Numbered from the stretch's first letter, positions 13,244 to 21,178 are shown. The stretch: DNA of 23,426 nucleotides from an uncultured Dorea sp. (GCA_910579335.1 CAJTUQ010000039.1:1-23426), one strand, 5' to 3'. Numbers and translations are program-made. Notes: a model not told the origin generated them from the sequence alone.

Positions 13244-14740
13244 ATGAAGTTGAGGAACCGGCTTTTAATTGCATTTTTGACAATTACGGTCATACCGATT
13301 ATTTTATCGGTAACACTGGTCGCCGTATTTGCGAAACTGCAGCTTGGCGCGATTGATAAAGCTTACGGAATCAGCGGTACGACGGTAGAGTCGCTGTCAA
13401 ATTCAACGGAGGTGCTTGCAAGGCTCGCGCAGAAGCATTATCATGAGCTTCGGCAGGTGGTAAAGGATAATCCGCAGTGCATGGAGGACGCCACTTATCT
13501 GAAGGAATTTAATCAGAAACTTAAGGAGAAAAAAACGTACCTTTTAGTAAGAAAAAATGATACAATTATTTTTATCGGTGCGGATTCCGATGAGGCGGAG
13601 CCGGTTATCGGCCAGCTCCCGCCCTATGGGGAGGCGGGGGCGTCTTATGAAAATGTCGATTATTTCGGGGGAGACGCACAATCTTTAGTAAGACAGATAG
13701 ATTTCAGCTATCCGGGCGGTGAGGAAGGCAGCGCGTTTATCGTCACGGATGTCAGCAACATGATTCCTGAGGTAGAGCAGTTTTTTGTTGATATGCTTTT
13801 TGGCATTATCATTGTGCTGATTTTAAGCGCATGCCTTTTGGTTTTTTGGATTTATCGGGGAGTTATGGGCCCCATTAAGAAGATGCAGGCGGCGACGGAG
13901 AATATCAAGGAAGGAAATCTTGATTTTGATCTGTGTCCGGAGGCGGATGACGAGCTTGGACAGCTCTGTATGGATCTTGAAGATATGAGAAAGCGGCTCA
14001 AGAGCAACGCGGAGGAAAAGGTTGCGTTTGACAGGGAAAACAAAGAGCTTATCAGCAATATTTCCCATGACCTTAAGACGCCGGTGACTGCGATTAAAGG
14101 CTATGCGGAGGGGATAATGGACGGCGTGGCGGATACGCCGGAGAAGATGGAAAGGTATATCCGTACGATTTACAACAAGGCGAATGAGATGGATACGCTG
14201 ATTAACGAGCTAACCTTCTATTCGAAAATAGATACGAACAGGATTCCGTATAATTTTAATATTCTTTCAGTAAATGAGTATTTTAATGATTGTGCGGAAG
14301 ATTTATCGCTGGAACTGGAGTCGAAAAATGTAGAATTTGGATTTTTTAATTATGTGGATACCGAGATTAAGGTAATTGCCGACGCAGAGCAGATTAAGCG
14401 CGTCGTCCACAATATTATCAATAATTCATTAAAATATATGGATAAGCCGAAAGCAAAAATCAATCTCCGCGTAAAGGACGTAGGAGACTTTATACAAGTC
14501 GAGCTGGAGGACAATGGAAAAGGGATTGCGGCAAAGGATCTGCCGAATATCTTCGACCGTTTTTATCGTTCGGATGTATCGCGCAATTCATCAAAAGGCG
14601 GAAGCGGCATAGGGCTTTCCATTGTGAAAAAAATCGTCGAGGAGCACGGCGGGAAAATCTGGGCTACGAGCAGGGAAGAAACAGGAACGACAATGTATTT
14701 TGTGCTTAGAAAATATCAGGAGGTGCCGGTAAATGAGTAA
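13244..14740 (+). CDS. Sensor histidine kinase with extracellular domain and HAMP
   Basis: A 498-aa membrane kinase. Helix 1 (about 8-30), an extracytoplasmic domain of roughly 150 residues (31-182), helix 2 (about 184-206), HAMP (about 207-262), HisKA with His275 in NISHDLKTPVTAIKGYAEG, and an ATPase domain with NIINNSLKYMD (N box), EDNGKGI (G1), IFDRFYRSD (F box) and GGSGIGLSIVKKIVEEHGG (G2). GGAGG (about 13232-13236) lies 7 bases before the ATG. It overlaps the regulator gene downstream by 8 bases. The extracellular domain has no family I recognise, so the stimulus is unknown. A TATACT at 13207-13212 could be its -10 element, but no good -35 is seen. Confidence 0.94.
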   Translation: MKLRNRLLIAFLTITVIPIILSVTLVAVFAKLQLGAIDKAYGISGTTVESLSNSTEVLARLAQKHYHELRQVVKDNPQCMEDATYLKEFNQKLKEKKTYLLVRKNDTIIFIGADSDEAEPVIGQLPPYGEAGASYENVDYFGGDAQSLVRQIDFSYPGGEEGSAFIVTDVSNMIPEVEQFFVDMLFGIIIVLILSACLLVFWIYRGVMGPIKKMQAATENIKEGNLDFDLCPEADDELGQLCMDLEDMRKRLKSNAEEKVAFDRENKELISNISHDLKTPVTAIKGYAEGIMDGVADTPEKMERYIRTIYNKANEMDTLINELTFYSKIDTNRIPYNFNILSVNEYFNDCAEDLSLELESKNVEFGFFNYVDTEIKVIADAEQIKRVVHNIINNSLKYMDKPKAKINLRVKDVGDFIQVELEDNGKGIAAKDLPNIFDRFYRSDVSRNSSKGGSGIGLSIVKKIVEEHGGKIWATSREETGTTMYFVLRKYQEVPVNE

Positions 14741-15422
14741 AATTTTAATTGTAGAGGATGAAGAAGCGATTGCAGATCTTGAAAAGGATTATTTAGAGCT
14801 CAGCGGATTTAAGGTCGAGGTGGCGAATGACGGGAAAAGCGGGCTTTCAAAGGCTTTGAAGGAAAATTATGATTTGTTTATCCTTGATTTGATGCTGCCG
14901 GGCGTGGATGGATTTGACATATGCAGGCAGATACGGGAGGAAAAGAATACGCCGATTATCATGGTGTCGGCGAAGAAGGACGACATAGATAAGATACGGG
15001 GCCTGGGGCTTGGAGCCGATGATTATATGACCAAGCCGTTCAGCCCAAGCGAACTTGTGGCAAGGGTAAAAGCGCATCTGGCGCGTTATGACCGCCTGAC
15101 GGGAAGTGCGGCGCAGAAGAACAAGGTCATCGAAATACGAGGGCTGAAGATAGACACAACGGCGAGACGGGTATGGATAAACGAGGAAGAGAAGACCTTT
15201 ACTACAAAAGAGTTTGACCTTCTCACATTTCTTGCCAGCCATCCGAACCACGTATATACAAAAGAAGAACTGTTCCGTGAAATCTGGGACATGGAATCCA
15301 TCGGGGATATTGCCACCGTTACGGTGCATATTAAAAAAATCCGTGAGAAAGTAGAGATGGATACGTCAAATCCCCAGTATATTGAGACCATTTGGGGAGT
15401 AGGATACCGATTCAAAGTATAA
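14733..15422 (+). CDS. OmpR/PhoB-family response regulator
   Basis: A 229-aa regulator: receiver domain (about 1-118) with Glu8-Asp9, phospho-acceptor Asp52 (LFILDLMLPG) and Lys101 (MTKPF), then a winged-helix domain (about 130-229) ending in the typical ETIWGVGYRF. GGAGGTG (14719-14725) precedes the ATG, which lies inside the end of the kinase gene. Regulators of this class bind 10-11-base-phased direct repeats; three such repeats stand before the NfeD-SPFH promoter (16243-16270), making that pair a candidate target, though this is inference. Together with the kinase it forms a complete two-component system. Confidence 0.95.
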   Translation: MSKILIVEDEEAIADLEKDYLELSGFKVEVANDGKSGLSKALKENYDLFILDLMLPGVDGFDICRQIREEKNTPIIMVSAKKDDIDKIRGLGLGADDYMTKPFSPSELVARVKAHLARYDRLTGSAAQKNKVIEIRGLKIDTTARRVWINEEEKTFTTKEFDLLTFLASHPNHVYTKEELFREIWDMESIGDIATVTVHIKKIREKVEMDTSNPQYIETIWGVGYRFKV

Positions 15423-15436
15423 AGCAGGTAAATAAA

Positions 15437-16225
15437 ATGATTACAAGTACATCCAATACAAAAGTAAAGCGTCTGGTGAATCTCAGGAAGAAAAGCAAAC
15501 TGAGAGATATGGAAAAGGTTTTTCTTACGGAAGGTATCCGTATGTTCAGGGAGGTGCCCAAAGACAGGGTTTCAGAGATTTATGTGTCCCGGTCTTTTTT
15601 AGAAAAGGAAGGAGCGCTTTTGAAGGAAATGGCGGCTTTGGGTATCCGGATAGAAATTTTGGCCGACCCGGTATTCGGGTATGTATCGGACACGAAGACG
15701 CCGCAGGGGATTTTATGCGTTGTGCGCCGGATAGAGAAAAAGCTTGGTGAGATATCCGGAGGAAAAAATCCGCTGCTTTTGATTCTTGACAATATACAGG
15801 ATCCCGGAAATCTCGGCACGATTATAAGAACGGCGGAAGCGGCGGGCATTACAGGGGTTATTATGAGCGCAGACTGCGTGGATATCTATAATCCGAAGAC
15901 GATTCGTTCTACGATGGGCTCGGTGTTCCGCGTGCCGTTTGTTTATGTGCGTGAGCTTGCAAAGACGATTCGGGGGCTTCAGGAGGAGGGAATCTTCTTT
16001 TACGCTGCGCACCTTGCGGGAAGCAGTGCCTATGACGAGGTCAGCTACCGTGGGAAAAGTGCGTTCCTTATCGGAAATGAAGGCAACGGGCTGAGAGAGG
16101 AAATCGCTCAATGTGCAGACATGTATATCAGGATTCCCATGCACGGGCAGGTGGAATCCTTAAATGCAGCCGCTGCGTCAGCCGTGCTCATGTTTGAGGC
16201 GGCGAGACAGAGGCGGAATATTTGA
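15437..16225 (+). CDS. SpoU/TrmH-family RNA 2'-O-methyltransferase
   Basis: A 262-aa SPOUT methyltransferase that would use SAM to methylate a ribose 2'-OH in rRNA or tRNA. An N-terminal substrate-binding domain (about 1-100, starting MITSTSNTKVKRLVNLRKKS) is followed by the knotted catalytic domain with motif 1 DNIQDPGNLGTIIRTAEA (118-135), motif 2 FLIGNEGNGL, and motif 3 RIPMHGQVESLNAAAASAVL. The layout is that of RlmB-like 23S rRNA enzymes; the exact target nucleotide cannot be read. The ATG at 15437 is chosen over in-frame upstream codons that overlap the regulator's C-terminus; its ribosome-binding site is weak (GCAGG). It starts 14 bases after the two-component regulator, so it may be co-transcribed. 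Confidence 0.92.
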   Translation: MITSTSNTKVKRLVNLRKKSKLRDMEKVFLTEGIRMFREVPKDRVSEIYVSRSFLEKEGALLKEMAALGIRIEILADPVFGYVSDTKTPQGILCVVRRIEKKLGEISGGKNPLLLILDNIQDPGNLGTIIRTAEAAGITGVIMSADCVDIYNPKTIRSTMGSVFRVPFVYVRELAKTIRGLQEEGIFFYAAHLAGSSAYDEVSYRGKSAFLIGNEGNGLREEIAQCADMYIRIPMHGQVESLNAAAASAVLMFEAARQRRNI

Positions 16226-16242
16226 GCCGGTTTAAACGGATA

Positions 16243-16270
16243 TTACATTCCTGTTACATTGTGTTACATT
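16243..16270 (+). promoter_or_regulatory. Three phased TTACATT repeats upstream of the NfeD-SPFH promoter
   Basis: TTACATT occurs at 16243-16249, 16254-16260 and 16264-16270 (periods 11 and 10 bases). The array ends 12 bases before the -35 box, and a perfect 12-base palindrome, TTCCTGCAGGAA (16269-16280), fills the gap. The same-face helical spacing is what OmpR/PhoB-type activators use. Confidence 0.6.
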
Positions 16271-16282
16271 CCTGCAGGAACA

Positions 16283-16311
16283 TTGCGTTATAAGAAAAAG
16301 TATAGTAGAAT
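16283..16311 (+). promoter_or_regulatory. NfeD-SPFH operon promoter
   Basis: TTGCGT (16283-16288), 17 bases, TAGAAT (16306-16311), 43 bases before the NfeD ATG. The weak -35 fits dependence on an activator bound at the upstream repeats. Confidence 0.6.
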
Positions 16312-16353
16312 CATAAACAAGAAATACTAAGGCATAAGAAAAGAGGGAAGAAT

Positions 16354-16788
16354 ATGCAGACAGTATATTGGCTGGTGATATTCGTAGCATTGCTGATTAT
16401 TGAAATCGTGACGATGGGGCTTACGACGATTTGGTTTGCAGGGGGCGCTTTGGCGGCTTTCGCTGCAGGAGTGATAGGCTTCGGGGTTACGGTTCAGGTA
16501 GTTGTATTTCTGGCGGTATCAATTGTACTTCTTGTGATGACAAGACCGATTGCGGTAAAGTATTTTAATCAGGAGAGACAGAAGACGAATGCCGAAAGCC
16601 TGATTGGACATACGGCTCTGGTGACAGAGGACGTCAATACGATTAAGGCGGCGGGCAGGGTCGAGGTCAACGGGCAGGAGTGGTCGGCAAAGACGGATGA
16701 GCCGGACGGAAAGATTAAGAAGGATACCGTTGTGGTAATTGAAGGAATACAAGGTGTCAAACTGATTGTCAGAGAAAAGGAGGGCTAG
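16354..16788 (+). CDS. NfeD-family membrane protein (short form)
   Basis: A 144-aa protein with three closely spaced hydrophobic helices (about 4-21, 25-44, 46-63) and a C-terminal OB-fold domain (about 82-144) starting IGHTALVTEDVNTIKAAGRVEVNGQEWSA, typical of short NfeD proteins. These pair with SPFH/stomatin proteins in membrane microdomains, and the SPFH gene follows immediately: the stop codon TAG ends at 16788 and the next ATG starts at 16789. No N-terminal protease domain is present, as expected for the short form. AGAGGGAAG lies just before the ATG. Confidence 0.9.
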   Translation: MQTVYWLVIFVALLIIEIVTMGLTTIWFAGGALAAFAAGVIGFGVTVQVVVFLAVSIVLLVMTRPIAVKYFNQERQKTNAESLIGHTALVTEDVNTIKAAGRVEVNGQEWSAKTDEPDGKIKKDTVVVIEGIQGVKLIVREKEG

Positions 16789-17739
16789 ATGATGAGTGGC
16801 GTATTGGGTGTAATTATCAGTTTGTTTTGGGTGTTTGTAGTAGTTGTGATCCTTGTGATCCTGACGTCTTGTATCAGGATTGTAAGACAGGCGCAGGCGC
16901 TTGTTATAGAGAGGCTGGGAGCGTACCAGACGACGTGGGGTACAGGGCTGCATTTTAAGATGCCGATTCTTGACAGGGTTGCGAGGAAGGTCGACTTAAA
17001 GGAGCAGGTAGTTGATTTCGCGCCGCAGCCGGTTATTACAAAAGATAATGTAACGATGCGGATTGATACGGTAGTGTTTTATCAGATAACTGACCCGAAG
17101 ATGTTCTGCTATGGTGTCGCGAACCCGATTATGGCGATTGAAAACCTGACGGCTACAACTCTTCGTAATATTATCGGCGATTTGGAATTAGACCAGACAT
17201 TGACATCCAGAGAAACGATTAACACAAAGATGAGAGCCTCTCTGGACGTGGCCACCGACCCGTGGGGAATTAAAGTGAACCGCGTGGAGCTTAAGAACAT
17301 CATACCGCCGGCGGCGATTCAGGATGCGATGGAGAAGCAGATGAAGGCGGAGCGCGAGAGACGTGAGGCCATTCTGCGTGCGGAAGGTGAGAAGAAGTCT
17401 ACGATACTTGTTGCGGAAGGTAACAAAGAGTCCGCAATCCTCGATGCCGAGGCGGAGAAACAGGCGGCTATCTTACGCGCGGAGGCGCAGAAGGAGGCGA
17501 TGATCCGTCAGGCGGAAGGCGAAGCTGAGGCTATCTTAAAGGTACAGCAGGCGAATGCAGACGGTATCCGGTTCTTAAAGGATGCGAAAGCCGATGAAGC
17601 GGTTCTTACGATGAAGAGCCTGGAGGCATTTGAAAAGGCGGCGGACGGCAAGGCGACGAAGATTATTATCCCGTCCGAGATTCAGGGAATCGCCGGACTG
17701 GTTAAATCCGTCGTGGAAGTAGGGGAGAAGGAAGAGTAA
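16789..17739 (+). CDS. SPFH/stomatin-like membrane protein (QmcA/paraslipin type)
   Basis: A 316-aa protein with one N-terminal membrane helix (about 5-27), an SPFH domain (about 30-190; QALVIERLGAYQTTWGTGLH near the start and a DPWGIKVNRVELKNI segment), then a long Ala/Glu-rich coiled coil (about 185-260) of repeats such as AILRAEGEKK and AILDAEAEKQ, and a short C-terminal part. Such proteins assemble into large cages or scaffolds that organise membrane domains and often restrain proteases. The coding partner is the NfeD protein directly upstream. AAGGAGGG (about 16778-16785) overlaps the upstream stop; an ATG at 16792 is an equally possible start. Confidence 0.93.
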   Translation: MMSGVLGVIISLFWVFVVVVILVILTSCIRIVRQAQALVIERLGAYQTTWGTGLHFKMPILDRVARKVDLKEQVVDFAPQPVITKDNVTMRIDTVVFYQITDPKMFCYGVANPIMAIENLTATTLRNIIGDLELDQTLTSRETINTKMRASLDVATDPWGIKVNRVELKNIIPPAAIQDAMEKQMKAERERREAILRAEGEKKSTILVAEGNKESAILDAEAEKQAAILRAEAQKEAMIRQAEGEAEAILKVQQANADGIRFLKDAKADEAVLTMKSLEAFEKAADGKATKIIIPSEIQGIAGLVKSVVEVGEKEE

Positions 17740-17777
17740 GACTGCCGTTTTAATAAGAATTGAATTATGTTTTTGTA

Positions 17778-17813
17778 GGCACCATTACTGCGTATTGACG
17801 GGGTAATGGTGCC
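17778..17813 (+). promoter_or_regulatory. Perfect 11-bp inverted repeat overlapping the birA promoter
   Basis: GGCACCATTAC (17778-17788) and GTAATGGTGCC (17803-17813) are exact complements separated by 14 bases. The right arm lies inside the -35/-10 spacer and the left arm upstream of the -35. There is no T-run on either side, so it reads more like an operator than a terminator. It does not match the TTGTTAACC-type BirA operator I know. Confidence 0.55.
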
Positions 17814-17823
17814 GCATTATAGT
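17795..17823 (+). promoter_or_regulatory. birA operon promoter
   Basis: TTGACG (17795-17800), 17 bases, TATAGT (17818-17823); each hexamer matches 5 of 6 consensus bases. The start point would be near 17830, leaving a leader of only about 17 bases before the birA ATG. Confidence 0.7.
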
Positions 17824-17846
17824 GGCTTTGTAAGGAATGATTGTGA

Positions 17847-18827
17847 ATGAAAAATGAGATACTGCGGCTGATGAAGGAAAGCGGTACATATATTTCCGGA
17901 CAGCGGCTATGTGATGAGTTTAAGGTGTCAAGAACTTCTATATGGAAGATGATGGAGCAGCTCAAAAGGGAAGGCTATGCAATCGAAGCCGTAAGGAACA
18001 GAGGGTACCGCCTTATAAGTTCTCCCGACGTTTTATCGGAAGCGGAAATCAGCAGCCTTCTTAATACGGAGTGGGCGGGAAAGAAAATCGTATATTTTAG
18101 TGAGATGGATTCAACGAATAATCGTGCAAAGGAGTTCGGTGAAAAGGACGGCGCACATGGAACGCTTGTCGCCGCGGATTCGCAGCGTGCCGGAAAAGGC
18201 AGGAGAGGACGGGCGTGGAGCTCTCCGCCGGGAGAAAGCATCTATATGACGCTCCTTTTACGCCCGCAGCTTGCACCGGACAAGGCGCCGATGCTGACGC
18301 TGGTTATGGGACTGAGCGTGGCAGAGGCAATACAGAAGATGACAGGAATCAAAGCAGAGATTAAATGGCCGAACGACATCGTGGTTAATGAGAAAAAGGT
18401 GTGCGGAATCCTGACAGAGATGGCGACGGAGATGGAGTATATTAATTATGTTGCGATAGGCGTCGGCATCAACGTGAATCAGCAGAGGTTTCCGGAGGAC
18501 ATTGCGAGGACGGCTTCATCACTCTATAAAGAGACAGGAAAGACTTATAGGCGTTCCGAACTGATTGCGGCCGTACTGGAACGGTTTGAAGAAAATTACG
18601 CTGTGTTTCTTCAGGCCGGCGACCTGTCCGGACTCAAAGAGGCATATGATGCTGTCTTAGTGAACTGCGGCCGGGAAGTGAATGTGTTAGAGCCGGGGAA
18701 TGAGTACAGAGCTTTTGCAGAAGGGATTAATGAATATGGAGAGCTTATCGTCAAGCTTCCCGGCGGGCAGGAGAAACAGATTTTTGCCGGGGAGGTGTCG
18801 GTCCGCGGCATATATGGATATGTGTAG
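17847..18827 (+). CDS. birA: Bifunctional biotin ligase / biotin repressor
   Basis: A 326-aa protein with an N-terminal winged-helix domain (about 1-60; GQRLCDEFKVSRTSIWKMMEQLK), a catalytic domain and a small C-terminal SH3-like domain (about 275-326). DSTNNRAKE (88-96), the biotinyl-AMP loop GKGRRGRAW (116-124) and KWPNDIVVNEKKVCGIL (173-189), which carries the catalytic Lys, identify it as biotin-[carboxylase carrier] ligase. The DNA-binding domain implies it also represses biotin genes. AAGGA lies about 10 bases before the ATG. First gene of a probable operon with the 111-aa protein, coaX and dus; the promoter palindrome (17778-17813) may reflect autoregulation or another repressor. Confidence 0.96.
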   Translation: MKNEILRLMKESGTYISGQRLCDEFKVSRTSIWKMMEQLKREGYAIEAVRNRGYRLISSPDVLSEAEISSLLNTEWAGKKIVYFSEMDSTNNRAKEFGEKDGAHGTLVAADSQRAGKGRRGRAWSSPPGESIYMTLLLRPQLAPDKAPMLTLVMGLSVAEAIQKMTGIKAEIKWPNDIVVNEKKVCGILTEMATEMEYINYVAIGVGINVNQQRFPEDIARTASSLYKETGKTYRRSELIAAVLERFEENYAVFLQAGDLSGLKEAYDAVLVNCGREVNVLEPGNEYRAFAEGINEYGELIVKLPGGQEKQIFAGEVSVRGIYGYV

Positions 18828-18846
18828 CAGTGTAACTGGAGGGAAT

Positions 18847-19182
18847 ATGTACGAAGAAAAAATTGTGCTGTGCGGTGCTAATTCTTACGAGGAAAAATAT
18901 TATCTGAATCCGGATTTTGACGCACTTCCGGATAGCATTAAGGATGAATTAAAGATTATGTGCGTGCTGTATGTCAATGATGTAGGCGGAATATTGACAC
19001 TCGTATATGACGAGGAGGGGGATTTGAATTTTGAGGTTGCGTCCGAAGAATTTGACCCGATGTTTGACGAGATTGGAAGCCGTCTTAAAATTAAGCAGCT
19101 CCAAAGAGAGAAGGAAGAGCTGCTTACGGCTCTGCAGATGTATTACAAGGTATTCTTTTTGGGAGGGGATTTATGTTATTAG
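18847..19182 (+). CDS. Small conserved hypothetical protein (DUF6145-like) between birA and coaX
   Basis: A 111-aa acidic soluble protein, MYEEKIVLCGANSYEEKYYL at the N-terminus. The rest shows LPDSIKDELKIMCVLYVNDVGGILTL-like strands and helices and a C-terminal helix KIKQLQREKEELLTALQMYY that may form a coiled coil. I recall a DUF6145 family in Lachnospiraceae with this appearance, but this is memory only. The ATG at 18847 follows GGAGGG (18838-18843); in-frame upstream codons from 18700 overlap birA in another frame and are not coding. It overlaps coaX by 10 bases, so it is translationally coupled to it. No function is known from the sequence; the context suggests a cofactor-metabolism neighbourhood. 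Confidence 0.85.
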   Translation: MYEEKIVLCGANSYEEKYYLNPDFDALPDSIKDELKIMCVLYVNDVGGILTLVYDEEGDLNFEVASEEFDPMFDEIGSRLKIKQLQREKEELLTALQMYYKVFFLGGDLCY

Positions 19183-19943
19183 TCATTGATGTGGGAAATA
19201 CGAATATTACGCTGGGCGTGTTTAAGAAGGAGGAGCTGCTTGGAACGTTCCGTATGACGACAAAGCTTCCGAGGACTTCCGACGAGTATGGAATCATGCT
19301 GAAAGAGCTGGTGGAGAGACAGGGAATCTCAAGCAAAGATATCGACGCAGTTATCATCGCGTCTGTTGTGCCGGACATTATGCATTCTCTTGGAAGCGCC
19401 ATGATAAAATATTTCGGGATTAAGCCGGTGGTTGTGTCTGCCGGAATCAAGACGGGAATCCGCATCGTGACAGAGAACCCGAAACAGGTGGGGGCGGACC
19501 GTATCGTGGATGCGGTTGCCGCATATACGCTCTATGGCGGACCGGTAATCGTAATCGATTTCGGCACCGCTACGACTTATGATATCGTAGGCCCTGACGC
19601 TACCTTTGAAGGGGCCGTTATCGCACCGGGAATCCGCACGTCCGCGCAGGCAATGTGGGGGCAGGCAGCCATGCTTCCTGCGATTGAAATCAAAAAACCG
19701 GCTACGATACTTGCGAAAGAAACGGTGTCAAGCATGCAGGCGGGAATCGTGTTCGGCCAGATTGGGCAGGTGGAATATATCGTTAACAGGATACGCAGAG
19801 AGTCCGGATATACGCAGGCCAAAGTCGTGGCAAGCGGAGGACTTGGAAATATCATTGCGAAGGAGACCAAAGTCATTGATGTCTACGACCCGCAGCTTAC
19901 TTTGAAAGGCCTGCGAATCATTTATGAAAAAAATAAGCGGTAA
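19173..19943 (+). CDS. coaX: Type III pantothenate kinase
   Basis: A 256-aa CoaX that phosphorylates pantothenate, the first step of coenzyme A synthesis; type III enzymes need a monovalent cation and are not feedback-inhibited by CoA. The ASKHA-fold motifs are clear: DVGNTNITLGVF (6-17) for phosphate binding, VGADRIVDAVAAY in the pantothenate-binding middle, IDFGTATTYDIV and GAVIAPGIRTSAQAM. Family-typical length. GGGAGGGG (19161-19168) precedes the ATG, which lies within the end of the upstream 111-aa gene. Neighbouring birA puts two cofactor enzymes (biotin, CoA) together, a pairing common in Firmicutes. Confidence 0.97.
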   Translation: MLLVIDVGNTNITLGVFKKEELLGTFRMTTKLPRTSDEYGIMLKELVERQGISSKDIDAVIIASVVPDIMHSLGSAMIKYFGIKPVVVSAGIKTGIRIVTENPKQVGADRIVDAVAAYTLYGGPVIVIDFGTATTYDIVGPDATFEGAVIAPGIRTSAQAMWGQAAMLPAIEIKKPATILAKETVSSMQAGIVFGQIGQVEYIVNRIRRESGYTQAKVVASGGLGNIIAKETKVIDVYDPQLTLKGLRIIYEKNKR

Positions 19944-19969
19944 AAATATAGGACAGAGATGGTGCTGCT

Positions 19970-20923
19970 ATGAATATCGGAAATGTAGAACTTGAAAATC
20001 CTTATATACTTGCGCCTATGGCAGGCGTTACAGATCTTCCGTTCCGTCTGCTCTGTAAAGAGCAGGGAGCGGGACTTCTCTGTATGGAGATGATTAGTGC
20101 AAAGGCACTTCAATATAAAAATAAGAATACAAAAGCGCTTCTGTCCATTCATCCGCAGGAGCATCCGGTATCCCTGCAGCTATTCGGGGCGGACGCAGAT
20201 ATTATCAGCCGGATGGCCCAGGAGATAGAAGAACTGCCTTTTCAGGTTTTGGACATTAATATGGGCTGCCCGGTTCCAAAGGTGGTGAAAAACGGGGAAG
20301 GCTCTGCGCTTATGAAACGCCCCAGGCTGGTTTACGAGATTGTGTCAAAGACTGTGAAAGCGGTTAAAAAGCCTGTGACAGTCAAAATCCGGAAAGGCTT
20401 TGACGATGAGCATATAAATGCGGTGGACATTGCCAAAATTATAGAGGACGCAGGGGCGGCGGCGGTTATTGTCCACGGGAGGACAAGAGAACAGTATTAT
20501 TCAGGAAAGGCGGACTGGGATATTATCCGGCAGGTTAAGGAGGCGGTGTCTATTCCGGTCATTGGAAACGGGGATGTGACGTCCGGTGAAAGTGCAGTCA
20601 GAATGCGCCGGGAGACCGGATGTGACGGGGTAATGATTGGAAGAGGCGCCCAGGGGAACCCGTGGATTTTTTCAGAGCTTTTGTCATATGAAAAGACGGG
20701 AGAGATGCCAAAGCGCCCGGACGCATCGGAGATTCGCAATATGATGCTCAGACATGCAAGGCTGCAGATTGAATTTAAAGGGGATTATCTTGGAATCCGT
20801 GAGATGAGAAAGCATGTGGCATGGTATACGAAGGGACTGAAAGGTTCGGCGAAGCTCAGAGATGAAATAAACAAAACGGAATCTTATGAGGAGTTGGAGA
20901 GACTGTTATATGAGAGGGTATAA
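19970..20923 (+). CDS. dusB: tRNA-dihydrouridine synthase (DusB/NifR3 family)
   Basis: A 317-aa FMN-dependent TIM-barrel enzyme that reduces uridines in tRNA to dihydrouridine. Landmarks are APMAGVTDLPFRLLC at 15-29, catalytic Cys100 in DINMGCPVPKVVKNGEGSALM, VHGRTREQYYSGKADW, IPVIGNGDV and MIGRGAQGNPWIF. The C-terminal helical tRNA-binding domain covers about 245-317. It starts 26 bases after coaX with a modest GAGATGG site and is probably the last gene of the birA-coaX operon. The exact tRNA position cannot be assigned from sequence alone; the symbol follows the NifR3-type motifs. Confidence 0.93.
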   Translation: MNIGNVELENPYILAPMAGVTDLPFRLLCKEQGAGLLCMEMISAKALQYKNKNTKALLSIHPQEHPVSLQLFGADADIISRMAQEIEELPFQVLDINMGCPVPKVVKNGEGSALMKRPRLVYEIVSKTVKAVKKPVTVKIRKGFDDEHINAVDIAKIIEDAGAAAVIVHGRTREQYYSGKADWDIIRQVKEAVSIPVIGNGDVTSGESAVRMRRETGCDGVMIGRGAQGNPWIFSELLSYEKTGEMPKRPDASEIRNMMLRHARLQIEFKGDYLGIREMRKHVAWYTKGLKGSAKLRDEINKTESYEELERLLYERV

Positions 20924-20958
20924 TAAAAACTTTTTATCCTGCATATAATGAATCAGTG

Positions 20959-21011
20959 CCGGACAAGAAAGTATGAAACCTTTTGTGGCTAAAAGTATGC
21001 TTTCTGTTCGG
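20959..21011 (+). repeat. Imperfect inverted repeat upstream of the greA promoter
   Basis: CCGGACAAGAAAG (20959-20971) can pair with CTTTCTGTTCGG (21000-21011), with one bulge and one G-U pair. An inner CTTTT/AAAAG stem lies within the loop. It ends 6 bases before the -35 of greA and has no T-run, so its role (end of the dus transcript or a regulatory site) is unclear. The rest of 20924-21178 holds only the greA promoter and leader. Confidence 0.4.
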
Positions 21012-21017
21012 AAGATG

Positions 21018-21046
21018 TTGACATTGCAGAGGGCATTATGTATAAT
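21018..21046 (+). promoter_or_regulatory. Consensus promoter of greA-lysS
   Basis: TTGACA (21018-21023), exactly 17 bases, TATAAT (21041-21046): a perfect sigma-A-type promoter, the strongest in the window. The greA leader would be about 125 bases. Confidence 0.9.
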
Positions 21047-21178
21047 ATTGAAATTGTGAAAATATCTTTATTTACATAAGTGTTCGTTACTTTTTCAGCA
21101 ACTGCCGTATGCAGGATTTGCTTGGTTCAAAAATCGCATGAACTGCGTGATAACGAAGAAAGAAAAGGAGCTAGACAA

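Noticed and set aside
17778..17813. Rho-independent terminator of the NfeD-SPFH operon.
   Set aside because: Strong stem but a 14-base loop and no T-run on either strand, and a good promoter overlaps it, so an operator reading is preferred. Termination of the upstream operon is not excluded.
20944..20949. TATAAT after dus as a second greA promoter.
   Set aside because: No -35 hexamer at a suitable distance, and a perfect promoter lies downstream at 21018-21046.
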